Shown piece by piece: positions 14,960-23,728 of a stretch of 64,000 nt of DNA; position 1 is the first letter of the stretch; every line of letters starts with the position of its first letter. The position numbers and the translations under genes were made by a program. Location: assembly GCA_030748415.1 (NCBI GenBank), contig JASMMA010000002.1, positions 162,604 to 226,603 on the forward strand, given 5' to 3'. Under the pieces are notes generated by a model. That model had not been told where the DNA came from and searched no databases. It saw nothing but the letters and a program-made list of their open reading frames with translations. Source of the stretch: Planctomycetota bacterium (lineage in GTDB: Bacteria; Planctomycetota; UBA1135).

Positions 14960-17773
14960 ATGAAGATTCTTGACCGCAATGTTTACCTCGGCCCGAGCCT
15001 TTACGCGCACTTTCCCACGATTAGGCTGACTCTTGATTTAGGTGACTTGGAAGAGTGGCCATCCGTTCGTCTTGGCGAGTCATTTTTAAATTCCCTCGTT
15101 GAAAAGTTACCCGGACTCCAAAAGCACGGTTGCTCATATCGTGAAGAGGGCGGATTTCTTCGTCGCATGAGCGAAGACGAAGGCACATGGTTAGGTCACA
15201 TATTTGAGCATGTCGTCATTGAGCTTCAACAAATGGCTGGAATTTCGGTGACATTTGGGAAAACCCGATCCAATGGTGAATATGGCCAATACGATGTGGT
15301 TTTTCAGTACGAAAAAGAAGAGGTTGGAATCGAGGCGGCCAAACTAGGCTTGCGTTTGTTGCACAACATTCTTCCTGCCGAAGCCCCAGCCGAGGAATTT
15401 CGTGACAGTAGTTTTGATTGGGATGAAGAACGAGACCAATTTATTCGTTTTGCTCAAAGGCGTGCCTTTGGTCCTTCAACGGCATCCTTGGTGAAGGCCG
15501 CTGAGGAGCGAGATATTCCTTGGATGCGTTTGAATCCTTACTCCTTGGTTCAACTTGGCCATGCTTGTCACGGAAAGAAGATTCAGGCCACCATTACTTC
15601 CGAAACGCGGCACATTGGAGTGGAGATTGCTTCTGACAAAGAAGAAACAAACAAAATGTTGGGGGACTTGGGCTTGCCCGTTGCCAAGCAGCACTTGGTT
15701 TACTCCGAAAGAGAAGCCGTTCGTGCTGCGAATCGAATCGGTTTCCCCGTAGTGTTGAAACCTTTAAATGCGAACCATGGCCGAGGTGTATCCATTAACC
15801 TTAAGGATGATGAATCAGTTTGCTCTGCTTTTGAAAACGCAAAAATTCATAGTCGCTCTGTGATTGTAGAAAGCTTCCTTCCTGGTTTCGACCACCGACT
15901 CTTGGTTGTGGACGGGAAGTTGGTTGCCGCAAGCAAACGCGTACCTGGTCATGTAATCGGAGACGGTAAATCAACCGTCGAGGAGTTGGTCGAGATTGTG
16001 AATCAAGACCCTCGCCGTGGAATTGGGCATGAAAAGGTGCTCACAAAGCTAGAGTTGGATTATCAAGCAAACCGTTTGCTTGAGCTCAAAGGAATGACTT
16101 CCGCTTCAATCCCCGAAAAGGGCAAAACCGTTTACCTGCGAAGCACTGGGAACTTGTCCACCGGCGGAACAGCTGTTGATGTCACAGACATCATGCACCC
16201 TGATAACCGCGATATGGCTGAACGCTCTGCCCGTGCGATTGGCCTGGATGTATGCGGTGTCGATTTCCTTACCGAAGACATTACGGTTTCCTACAAAGTT
16301 GGAGGCGGCGGCATTTGCGAAGTCAACGCCGCTCCAGGTTTCCGAATGCATGTTGCCCCAAGTGAAGGCACTTCCCGTGATGTTGCTGGTCCTGTAATGG
16401 ACATGCTTTTCCCAGAAGGTGCTCCAGCGAGAATTCCAATAGCCAGTATCACCGGGACAAACGGTAAAACCACAACCTCTCGAATGGTTGCCCACATTTT
16501 TAAAATGACAGGCAAGGTGACCGGACTAACCTCAACCGATGGCGTTTATATTGATGGCCACTTAACTGTGAACGGCGACATGACTGGGCCGGCTTCAGCC
16601 AGAATGGTATTGCGTGACCCCAAAGTTGAAGTAGGAATTTTAGAAACCGCCCGCGGCGGATTACTTCGAAGTGGTTTAGGTTACCGCCGAAGCGATGTGG
16701 GTGCGGTTCTTAATGTTGCCGCAGACCATTTGGGTCTTCGAGGGATTGACACCGTTGAAGAACTTGCCAAGGTTAAACGCATCGTTGTTGAAGTCGCAAA
16801 AGACACCGCTGTTCTGAACGCTGATGATCGTTTGTGTCTGGAAATGGCCGACCGAACCCAAGCCGAAAATTTATGTTATGTCACCATGAATTCCGATCAC
16901 CCGCTTGTGCGGAAGCATATTCAAGCAAATGGCCGCGCGGTGGTATTGGAGCATGGAATGGGTGGCAACATGATTGCCATTTATGACAAGGGGCAACATA
17001 TTCCTTTGTTGTGGGCACACTTGATTCCCGCTACTTTGGATGGTCGCGCCGCGCACAATGTTCAAAATGCAATGTTTGCTGCGGGTATCGCTTTTAGCAT
17101 GGGCGTAAGTCTGGAAGACATTCGTCATGGCCTTCGTACATTCGATACCACCTACTTCCAGGCACCTGGTCGGATGAATATTTTTGACGACCACCCATTC
17201 AAAGTTGTTATGGACTACGGCCATAACCCTGCCGCCGTGAAAGCGATGGTGGATTTAACCGAACGCATAGATGCCAAAGGCAAGAACATTTTGGTCTTGG
17301 CTGCTCCGGGAGATCGCCGCGACGAAGACATTCGCGAAATAGCTGCCTTATGTGCCGGGAAGTTTGACCATTACATTTGCCGTCGTGATGACAACTTGCG
17401 TGGCCGAGAATCCGATGAGATTCCTTTGATGTTGCGAGACACTTTGATTGCCAACGGTGTCCCAGAAGAATCCATTGAGCTAATTCCTGAAGAGGCACAC
17501 GCTGTTCAACGCGCATTGGAAATGGCTAAACAAGACGATTTACTTTTGGTTTTCGCAGATGCAATCTCGCGGACTTGGAAACAAATTCAAAGTTTCCAGC
17601 CCGAGGGTTTCGAGCCCACCGACTCTGAATCGGAAACGGAATCTACTCCGGACTTTGGCGCCTTTGGCGGGTTTGAAGATGGGAACTTAGGGGAACTGGA
17701 TTTTGAATCCGAAGTGGAACTCATTCGCGATTCGCGAGGAGTCCGAGTGGCAGTTGCCGAAGAGACGGACTGA
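14960..17773 (+). CDS. cphA: Cyanophycin synthetase
   Basis: Makes the nitrogen-storage polymer cyanophycin from aspartate, arginine and ATP. The 937 residues hold the usual three parts: an N-terminal CphA domain (MKILDRNVYLGPSLYAHFP...), an ATP-grasp domain around 220-480 (VVLKPLNANHGRGV), and a Mur-ligase domain beginning at ITGTNGKTTTSRM near residue 494, with DYGHNPAAV later on. The C-terminus carries an extra acidic tail of about 45 residues (TDSESETESTPDFG) that is not needed by the core fold. It starts 22 bp after cphB and ends 4 bp before the next gene. Confidence 0.95.
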   Translation: MKILDRNVYLGPSLYAHFPTIRLTLDLGDLEEWPSVRLGESFLNSLVEKLPGLQKHGCSYREEGGFLRRMSEDEGTWLGHIFEHVVIELQQMAGISVTFGKTRSNGEYGQYDVVFQYEKEEVGIEAAKLGLRLLHNILPAEAPAEEFRDSSFDWDEERDQFIRFAQRRAFGPSTASLVKAAEERDIPWMRLNPYSLVQLGHACHGKKIQATITSETRHIGVEIASDKEETNKMLGDLGLPVAKQHLVYSEREAVRAANRIGFPVVLKPLNANHGRGVSINLKDDESVCSAFENAKIHSRSVIVESFLPGFDHRLLVVDGKLVAASKRVPGHVIGDGKSTVEELVEIVNQDPRRGIGHEKVLTKLELDYQANRLLELKGMTSASIPEKGKTVYLRSTGNLSTGGTAVDVTDIMHPDNRDMAERSARAIGLDVCGVDFLTEDITVSYKVGGGGICEVNAAPGFRMHVAPSEGTSRDVAGPVMDMLFPEGAPARIPIASITGTNGKTTTSRMVAHIFKMTGKVTGLTSTDGVYIDGHLTVNGDMTGPASARMVLRDPKVEVGILETARGGLLRSGLGYRRSDVGAVLNVAADHLGLRGIDTVEELAKVKRIVVEVAKDTAVLNADDRLCLEMADRTQAENLCYVTMNSDHPLVRKHIQANGRAVVLEHGMGGNMIAIYDKGQHIPLLWAHLIPATLDGRAAHNVQNAMFAAGIAFSMGVSLEDIRHGLRTFDTTYFQAPGRMNIFDDHPFKVVMDYGHNPAAVKAMVDLTERIDAKGKNILVLAAPGDRRDEDIREIAALCAGKFDHYICRRDDNLRGRESDEIPLMLRDTLIANGVPEESIELIPEEAHAVQRALEMAKQDDLLLVFADAISRTWKQIQSFQPEGFEPTDSESETESTPDFGAFGGFEDGNLGELDFESEVELIRDSRGVRVAVAEETD

Positions 17774-17777
17774 TTCG

Positions 17778-19457
17778 ATGACCCGATTTGTTCTTAGAGA
17801 CTCCCGCCGTCTCACCGGCCCCAATGTAATTTGGGAAAAACCGGGCCCGGTCATGGACATTGCCCTAGATGATTCCGACCGAGAAATCGCCGAGCAAACT
17901 TGGGAAAGATATGCGCGCACCCTCATGAATGCGCTTGGCTGGGAAAAAGAAGAAACCGCAACTCGCCATTTCCCGGGTGGCCTTAGCTTAGCCTTCAGTG
18001 CCCCGATGGATGTCCTTTACGCCGCTTGCGAAGTGAATGAAATTGCCTGGGCCATGGCCGAAGCTGAGATTGAAGGCACAGAAGGACCTGACTTTGATTC
18101 TTCTGTTGCAAAATGGAAGTCTGAAATCCGTAAAGAGAGAAATCCTCCATTACTTCGAATTCAACGCGCCGCCGAAAAACGCGGAAAACTATTCCTGACT
18201 TGCGACGATGCAGTATCCGTTGGTGCTGGCCGTTGGTCTCACACTTGGTCCGTGAAACGTCTTCCAGAAACAGGGGATATTGATTGGGATAAGGTGTCTT
18301 CGATTCCCACTGCCATGGTTACTGGCACGAATGGAAAAACGACCACCGTTCGTTTATTGAAAGCTATGGTCGATGCCCAAGGGAAAATCCCCGGCCTTTC
18401 TTCCACGGATTGGTTGCGGGTGGGTGACCGTATTCTAGATCGAGGCGATTGGTCTGGCCCTGGGGGTGCCCGAAGTATTCTTCGTAACGACAACACGGAC
18501 ATCGCTCTTCTGGAAACAGCGCGCGGTGGCATGCTGCGCCGTGGATTGGGGCTCGGCGCCGGCGAAGCGGATGTCGTTTTGATTACGAACATTGCCCCCG
18601 ATCACCTTGGGGAGTGGGGAATTCAAGACCTAGACATGTTGGCGGACACTAAATTTGTGATTCGACACGCAGGGAAGTCCGTAGTGCTCAATGCCGACGA
18701 TGAAAAATCTGTTGAACGGGCCGATTGGATTACCCAACCTCTTACTTGGTTTTCCCTCAATCCGGAAAACCCGGTGATTCAAGCCCATCGAGCGTGCGGT
18801 GGAACTGCCGCGATTTTTCAGAAAGGAAAACTTTGTTGGATTGAAGGCAATGAAGCTCAAGAACTTTTAAGTGTTCAGGAAATTCCAATTACGCTGAATG
18901 GTGCCGCCCAACACAATATCGCGAATGCTTTGGGTGCAGTTGCCGTTGCGAAAAAACTTGGTCTCAGCGACGACTCCATCATCGCTGGTCTGAAGAATTT
19001 TCAAAGTAGTGCCAAGGATAATCCGGGTCGATTGAATCGTTTCGATGTAGATGGAGTACAGGTCCTTGTGGATTTTGCCCACAACCCTCACGGGCTTACC
19101 GCTCTTCTGGAAATGACTGCCGCCATGCCAGCTAATCGCCGACTCGTAACTATTGGACACGCTGGGGATCGAGATGATGAAGCCATATGCGAAGTTGCGC
19201 TCACAGCGGCGCGAGCAGGGGTGGATCACATTATCATCAAAGAGCAAGAAAAGGATCTTCGTGGCCGGGCCCTTGGCGAAATTCCGGCCATCATGGAAAA
19301 GGCACTACTTTCCAACGGTTACCCCGCCCAGCAAATCTCCCACGCGGGCTCCGAGCTGGAAGCCACCGACCTTGCTCTGGAATGGGCCCAGCCCCAAGAC
19401 CTCCTCCTCCTCCTTACCCTTTCCCAAAGGGCCGAGGTGTTGGCGCGGTTGGGGTGA
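17778..19457 (+). CDS. Mur ligase-like CphA paralogue lacking the ATP-grasp half
   Basis: A 559-residue protein coupled to cphA (4 bp gap). From residue 180 on it parallels the CphA Mur-ligase half: VTGTNGKTTTVRL, LLETARGGMLRRGLG, NIAPDHLGEWGI, DFAHNPHGL and GHAGDRDDE. The first 170 residues (starting MTRFVLRDSRRLTGPNVIW) are not an ATP-grasp domain and I cannot name them. Such truncated partners are known beside cphA in other bacteria. The ATP-binding loop is intact, so it may ligate Arg to Asp, or a dipeptide, or assist CphA, but activity is not shown by sequence. The ATG at 17778 was chosen because the upstream in-frame extension overlaps cphA. Confidence 0.8.
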   Translation: MTRFVLRDSRRLTGPNVIWEKPGPVMDIALDDSDREIAEQTWERYARTLMNALGWEKEETATRHFPGGLSLAFSAPMDVLYAACEVNEIAWAMAEAEIEGTEGPDFDSSVAKWKSEIRKERNPPLLRIQRAAEKRGKLFLTCDDAVSVGAGRWSHTWSVKRLPETGDIDWDKVSSIPTAMVTGTNGKTTTVRLLKAMVDAQGKIPGLSSTDWLRVGDRILDRGDWSGPGGARSILRNDNTDIALLETARGGMLRRGLGLGAGEADVVLITNIAPDHLGEWGIQDLDMLADTKFVIRHAGKSVVLNADDEKSVERADWITQPLTWFSLNPENPVIQAHRACGGTAAIFQKGKLCWIEGNEAQELLSVQEIPITLNGAAQHNIANALGAVAVAKKLGLSDDSIIAGLKNFQSSAKDNPGRLNRFDVDGVQVLVDFAHNPHGLTALLEMTAAMPANRRLVTIGHAGDRDDEAICEVALTAARAGVDHIIIKEQEKDLRGRALGEIPAIMEKALLSNGYPAQQISHAGSELEATDLALEWAQPQDLLLLLTLSQRAEVLARLG

Positions 19458-19523
19458 GGGGTGGACTTGGGCTGATTCATGAGAATCCATGTCACGGATT
19501 TCCTTTTTTGGGTTTAGATAGTT

Positions 19524-20267
19524 GTGGCAGAGCAATTGAATACCCAGGAGCACTATAGACAGTTGGCTTTGATGCATGTTGGTCCCGCAACGGCTGAGTT
19601 AGTCTCAACAAGCGATGGCGCCAATCGCGCCGCGGCAATGGCAAAAGCCCTAAAAGACCCCTTGGACCAAATCCTGGCGATTGCATTTGAAGAACGGAAA
19701 CAAAACCCCAATGTGTGCGGGGAGTTTTTTGCATTCTTTTTTAATGAGTTGCCCCGAGGAATAGTAAGGAATGGATTTCCTGCGATTCGAAATATATTTG
19801 AAACAAATGACCTTGCATCATCAGCGATCAAGGACCTCTTGGTTGATGAAGTTCAATTTCAGTTCAGAGGACGAAAACCGTTTCAATCTTGGTTTCTTCA
19901 GAAACTAAAATGGAAAGCCATGAATAAGCAGAGAGAGCTTCATTCGAAGAAAAGGCGAGAAGATTTAAGATGCCAATTTGAGGTTGAAGGCAATACCGAG
20001 CAAGAACAACAACCAGAAGGAGTGTTACTGAAAAGTGAAGAGGAAAGGGCGGTTGGATTAGCCTTGGGAAAGTTGAATTCTAGGGATCGTCTTTTGCTTA
20101 GGCTTCACGGTGAAGGCGCCTCTCGTGCAAAGATTGCAGAGACATTGGGGATTTCTCGAGAGTCTCTTCGGCAGGTATTTCGCCGCGCCCTAAAGAGGCT
20201 CCATGACAAATTAGAAAATGAAGCCCTATTTCGCTCTAGGTTTGGTTTTTTCGAGGGTGAGGATTGA
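19524..20267 (+). CDS. ECF-like RNA polymerase sigma factor
   Basis: 247 residues. The C-terminal 60 residues form a sigma region 4 helix-turn-helix (LNSRDRLLLRLHGEGASRAK, then GISRESLRQVFRRALKRL). A region 2-like segment lies mid-protein (FRGRKPFQSWFLQKLKWKAM). The start is a GTG at 19524. Its stop overlaps the start of the kinase gene at 20264 by 4 bp (TTGA), the same sigma-then-kinase arrangement as at 8698-11057, though the two sigma proteins are only distantly alike. Probably a regulator of a stress or surface regulon. Confidence 0.75.
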   Translation: MAEQLNTQEHYRQLALMHVGPATAELVSTSDGANRAAAMAKALKDPLDQILAIAFEERKQNPNVCGEFFAFFFNELPRGIVRNGFPAIRNIFETNDLASSAIKDLLVDEVQFQFRGRKPFQSWFLQKLKWKAMNKQRELHSKKRREDLRCQFEVEGNTEQEQQPEGVLLKSEEERAVGLALGKLNSRDRLLLRLHGEGASRAKIAETLGISRESLRQVFRRALKRLHDKLENEALFRSRFGFFEGED

Positions 20268-22432
20268 ATCCTTCCGATGAGATTGAAAGGCTTGCCGAAG
20301 AGCTATTTCAAACCTGGCTTGACACAGCGAGAACGGAGGATTGCTCGCCACGTGAGGGGTTTATTGCACAGGCCGCACAAGCAAATTGCCTCGAAGCTCT
20401 CCAGAAGAAATTTTCAGAGTTTGACCAGCTTTGTCGCCAATATTTAGAACCCAACCGTGGGCTAGGTAAAGGTGACACTCTGGGGGACTTTCGGCTCATT
20501 CGAAGGTTAGGGATGGGCTCTTCCAGCGGTGTTTGGGAGGCTGAACAAATTTCGTTGCAAAGGCGCGTCGCTTTGAAAATCCTGCACCCATTAGTCGCGA
20601 TGTCCGAAAAGGCGGAGGATCGCCTTAGAAGGGAAGCAAAAGCGGCAGGCCGTATTAAACACCCAGCCGTTGTTTTGATTTACGGCTTGGGATCTGAGCA
20701 GGGAATAGATTTTCTTGTTTCCGAGCTTGTTGAAAATGGTCAAACATTATCAGATTGGAGCTACGAAAGTGGAGGTAGCAGAGCACTTTCATCTTTACAA
20801 AACCTGGCCCAGGTTTTCTCTTATATTGCTGAGGCAATGAGCGTCGCTCACAAAGAAGGGGTTCTGCATCGCGATTTAAAGCCGGCAAACATTCTGTTAA
20901 CGCCCGATGGTTTTCCAAAAATTGCCGACTTTGGGTTGGCACATTTGTCGGGAGATGAAATTAAAACAGCAAGCCGATTCCAGCAAGGCACCCTTCCATA
21001 CACTCCACCTGAGGTACTGGAGGGCTTTGGTTGGGAGAACACATCCGACATCTATTCCCTTGGGGCAACCCTCTTTGAATGTGTTTTTGGGAAGTATGCC
21101 TTTCCTGGAGAGAATGCCTTCTGTGTCCAGGGGCGTATTTTATCCGGTCATGTAGAGCTCACAGATTGGGAAAGGAAAGGCGTGCCGAGGGACCTGCTTG
21201 CCATCATCCTTAAGTCTCTGGATCGAGAACCGATGCGGAGGTATCTAACCATGGATGAGTTTCGTCAAGACTTGCGAAACTTTTCAGAAGGGGCTCCGGT
21301 AACGGCGCGCCCTCCTGGGTGGGTTCGAAAAAGTAAAATCCTCCTTCGAAATCATCCGCTTCTTGCTATTTCTTCTTTTTTCCTTTTTCTTGGACTGGGT
21401 GAGGCTATGTACTTGGGTCATAAAAATTATTTGGAGAGAGTAAGGGCCGAAAAAGCAGTTGAGGGGCTTAAAGAGGCCATCCTGAAGACGCAGGGATTTG
21501 TAGATTTGATTTCGCCTATGGAGGCTACCGATGAGGTGTCCCTCTCTCAAAAGCAATCCCTTCTTCAGCAAAGGGAATTCCTTATATCCTCGGTGGATGA
21601 AGAGCCTAAGTTTAAAGCCGAAGCTCTGAAGGGAATTGGAAAAGGACTCCTTTTCTTGGAAGAGTTCGAAGAAGCGCGGACAACAATTCAGTTTGCTTTG
21701 GGTGAATTAAATCACATCCAACCCCGAGATATGGAACTGGCTTTAGACTTAGAATTATTGTTAGGGTGGGCGTTAGGGCGATTAGGGCTGGCAAAAGAGG
21801 CGATTCCTTACCTTGAAAAAGTCAGGCTTGTCACCGGTGCCGCGCCACAAAACAAGGATCGGCAGGATTGGGCCACGAACCGTTTGGGTCAGGCCTACCT
21901 CCAGCTTTGTTCAGCAGAAGACGAAACCACACCCTTGGGCAGAGGATTTGCAATTGACGCAATCGAGGTTCTTGAACCATTGAGTCGAAAGCTACTTTCA
22001 GAGCCAGGCAACAAACCATCCATTTTGCTTGGGTTAACCCAGCTCGACCTTGGCCTTGGATATTCCGCCCTCGGGAGGCTAAAAGAAGGAGAAGAGTCCT
22101 TGCAGAAAGCCCGCACAACTTATTTAACTTTGTATGGACCCAATCACCCAGAGTTAATTTATGTCGGCATTGGCCTAGCCCAGATAGCTTTTCGCCTAGA
22201 GCAGCACAAGAAGGCATTGGCCCACTTAGATGAAGCCCTAAATACTGCTGAGCGAATCCACCCAGCTTTCCATCCGGCTTGGCAAGAAGTGCAGTTTCAT
22301 CGGCTTAGAGTGATCGAGATGGTGAGGGGTGTCGCCGCAAGCAAGGAGTTAGCTAGTTGGCTATTGGGGCCATCAGGGGCTCCTTTGTCGCACAAGATAA
22401 GAACGGAAGTGCAGAGGTATCTTGAAGAATAA
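20264..22432 (+). CDS. Membrane-anchored Ser/Thr kinase with TPR-like C-terminus
   Basis: 722 residues. An N-terminal 70-residue helical segment is followed by a kinase domain with GMGSSSGVWEA, Lys105 in VALKIL, HRDLKPANI and ADFGLA. APE is replaced by PPE (TPPEVLEG), a common variant. One transmembrane helix (LLAISSFFLFLGLGEAMYLG) near residue 365 is followed by a long helical region of tetratricopeptide-like repeats (EEFEEARTTIQFALGELN, LKEGEESLQKARTTYLTLYG, KKALAHLDEALNTAERI). It starts at a TTG overlapping the sigma-factor stop, and is presumably its signalling partner. Confidence 0.9.
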   Translation: MNPSDEIERLAEELFQTWLDTARTEDCSPREGFIAQAAQANCLEALQKKFSEFDQLCRQYLEPNRGLGKGDTLGDFRLIRRLGMGSSSGVWEAEQISLQRRVALKILHPLVAMSEKAEDRLRREAKAAGRIKHPAVVLIYGLGSEQGIDFLVSELVENGQTLSDWSYESGGSRALSSLQNLAQVFSYIAEAMSVAHKEGVLHRDLKPANILLTPDGFPKIADFGLAHLSGDEIKTASRFQQGTLPYTPPEVLEGFGWENTSDIYSLGATLFECVFGKYAFPGENAFCVQGRILSGHVELTDWERKGVPRDLLAIILKSLDREPMRRYLTMDEFRQDLRNFSEGAPVTARPPGWVRKSKILLRNHPLLAISSFFLFLGLGEAMYLGHKNYLERVRAEKAVEGLKEAILKTQGFVDLISPMEATDEVSLSQKQSLLQQREFLISSVDEEPKFKAEALKGIGKGLLFLEEFEEARTTIQFALGELNHIQPRDMELALDLELLLGWALGRLGLAKEAIPYLEKVRLVTGAAPQNKDRQDWATNRLGQAYLQLCSAEDETTPLGRGFAIDAIEVLEPLSRKLLSEPGNKPSILLGLTQLDLGLGYSALGRLKEGEESLQKARTTYLTLYGPNHPELIYVGIGLAQIAFRLEQHKKALAHLDEALNTAERIHPAFHPAWQEVQFHRLRVIEMVRGVAASKELASWLLGPSGAPLSHKIRTEVQRYLEE

Positions 22433-22516
22433 TTCTCTTTAGATGTCACGGAAGGTTGGGGTTTCGTTTTACTTATACAGAAGCAACTTTGCTTCAAGTC
22501 CCCTTAGTAAAATAAA

Positions 22517-23521
22517 ATGAAATCAATCGCAAGCATACTTTTTCTCGCCAGTTTCGCCGTAATACTGCCGGCGCAAACAGGCTCCTTTGATTACCCTGAC
22601 TTTTCAAGCACGACTCACCTTCAACTGCAAGGTGATGCCGAAGTGACAGGCAATCTATTGAGAATGTCCAAGGACAACCAATCTTACACAAAGTCAGCCG
22701 CATGGGACGACAGAATCCAAAATGTATCTGGTGGATTCACAACCGAATTTGATTTCAGTTTTAGTCGAACTGATGGTTCTGATGGCTTGAGTTTCTATTG
22801 CCAAAGTGAGGGAATCCCAAGTACAGGAAATGAACACACTCCTCTCGAATCTTTCGGAGTGTTCTTTGACACTTACACCAATAGTTGGAACTCCTCTGAC
22901 CATGACTTGGAAGTAAACTGGACGACGGGTGGTGCTGTTACGAATCGGGTTCGAGCAGTCTGCTCTGTGGACTTTGCCGACACCTTGGTGCATCATGCCA
23001 AAATCGAATACAGCAATGGGGAAGTCAAAGTCTTTGTGGACGACATGATGACCCCAGAGTTGACTGTTGCTCTTGACCTTGAAAACTCTATTCAACTTCA
23101 ACCAGGCGGCCAAGCATGGCTTGGGTTCCATTCGCCCGGTGGTGGTGCACCCCAGAACTCGGATGTGCATTCATGGAGCTTTCTTTCCCATACAGAACCA
23201 TTTGTTTTGGTCGTTCCTACACTACAAACAGGTAGCTTAGCTCAATTTGAAATGACTGGTGCTCGAGCAAAAGCTAGGGTCCATCTTTGCTACTCCCTCA
23301 CGGGGCTTGGAGTGACATCTACCATTCATGGATTTGACATGGGGTTAGCCCAGCCTATCGTGAAGCCTTTGATTGTTCTTGCAAATCATGCAGGCAACGC
23401 AACAGGTTACCTAATGGTCCCAGCCGCCGCACCTGCTGGACTCCCAATATGGTGGCAGGCTGTTTCCGCGAAAACTGGTGATTACCTATTAAGCGATCCA
23501 GTTGCAGCAACCATTCAATAG
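22517..23521 (+). CDS. Secreted L-type lectin-like protein
   Basis: 334 residues with a signal peptide (MKSIASILFLASFAVILPAQ). Residues 25-230 match the legume/L-type lectin beta-sandwich: FTTEFDFSFSRTDGSDGLSF, then SFGVFFDTYTNSW (the metal-binding Asp-containing strand) and HHAKIEYSNGEVKVFVDD. It probably binds glycans outside the cell. The C-terminal 100 residues resemble the terminal domain of the 5585 protein, sharing the GLPIWWQAV-type block. The 5' untranslated region contains a small hairpin (22480-22495). A strong terminator-like hairpin follows the stop. Confidence 0.8.
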   Translation: MKSIASILFLASFAVILPAQTGSFDYPDFSSTTHLQLQGDAEVTGNLLRMSKDNQSYTKSAAWDDRIQNVSGGFTTEFDFSFSRTDGSDGLSFYCQSEGIPSTGNEHTPLESFGVFFDTYTNSWNSSDHDLEVNWTTGGAVTNRVRAVCSVDFADTLVHHAKIEYSNGEVKVFVDDMMTPELTVALDLENSIQLQPGGQAWLGFHSPGGGAPQNSDVHSWSFLSHTEPFVLVVPTLQTGSLAQFEMTGARAKARVHLCYSLTGLGVTSTIHGFDMGLAQPIVKPLIVLANHAGNATGYLMVPAAAPAGLPIWWQAVSAKTGDYLLSDPVAATIQ

Positions 23522-23541
23522 TCTTCCATCTTGTTTTTTTA

Positions 23542-23567
23542 GGCCCTCTTCTTTCCAGAAGAGGGCC
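23542..23567 (+). terminator. Terminator-like hairpin after the lectin gene
   Basis: Nine-bp perfect stem (GGCCCTCTT/AAGAGGGCC) with an 8-base loop, beginning 21 bp after the lectin stop and followed by ATTCTTCATT. The T-tract after the stem is weak, and a T7 run precedes it. Confidence 0.6.
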
Positions 23568-23578
23568 ATTCTTCATTG

Positions 23579-23616
23579 AAGCCAAAAAAGATGTCACACA
23601 GTATCTTTTTTGGCTT
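23579..23616. terminator. Second hairpin between convergent genes
   Basis: Fourteen-bp perfect stem (AAGCCAAAAAAGAT/ATCTTTTTTGGCTT) with a 10-base loop. It lies between the convergent lectin and acs genes and could terminate either. The remaining part of 23617-23728 shows no gene; a stretch at 23620-23692 only vaguely recalls a tRNA. Confidence 0.55.
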
Positions 23617-23728
23617 TTGATAGGGCATGGTCGCCTTTGAGTCGCAAACCTGCATTTCAGAAGCGCTTACCAACTCCGTTGCTACGGTCGTGGAATAAAA
23701 GGAGCTTATTAATTCTTCGTTGATTTTC

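Noticed and set aside
23620..23692. tRNA-like stretch on the minus strand (AGTTGGTAAGCGC followed by GGTTTGCGACTC)
   Set aside because: No acceptor-stem pairing, no proper anticodon arm and only a poor T-arm; read as chance or a decayed relic.
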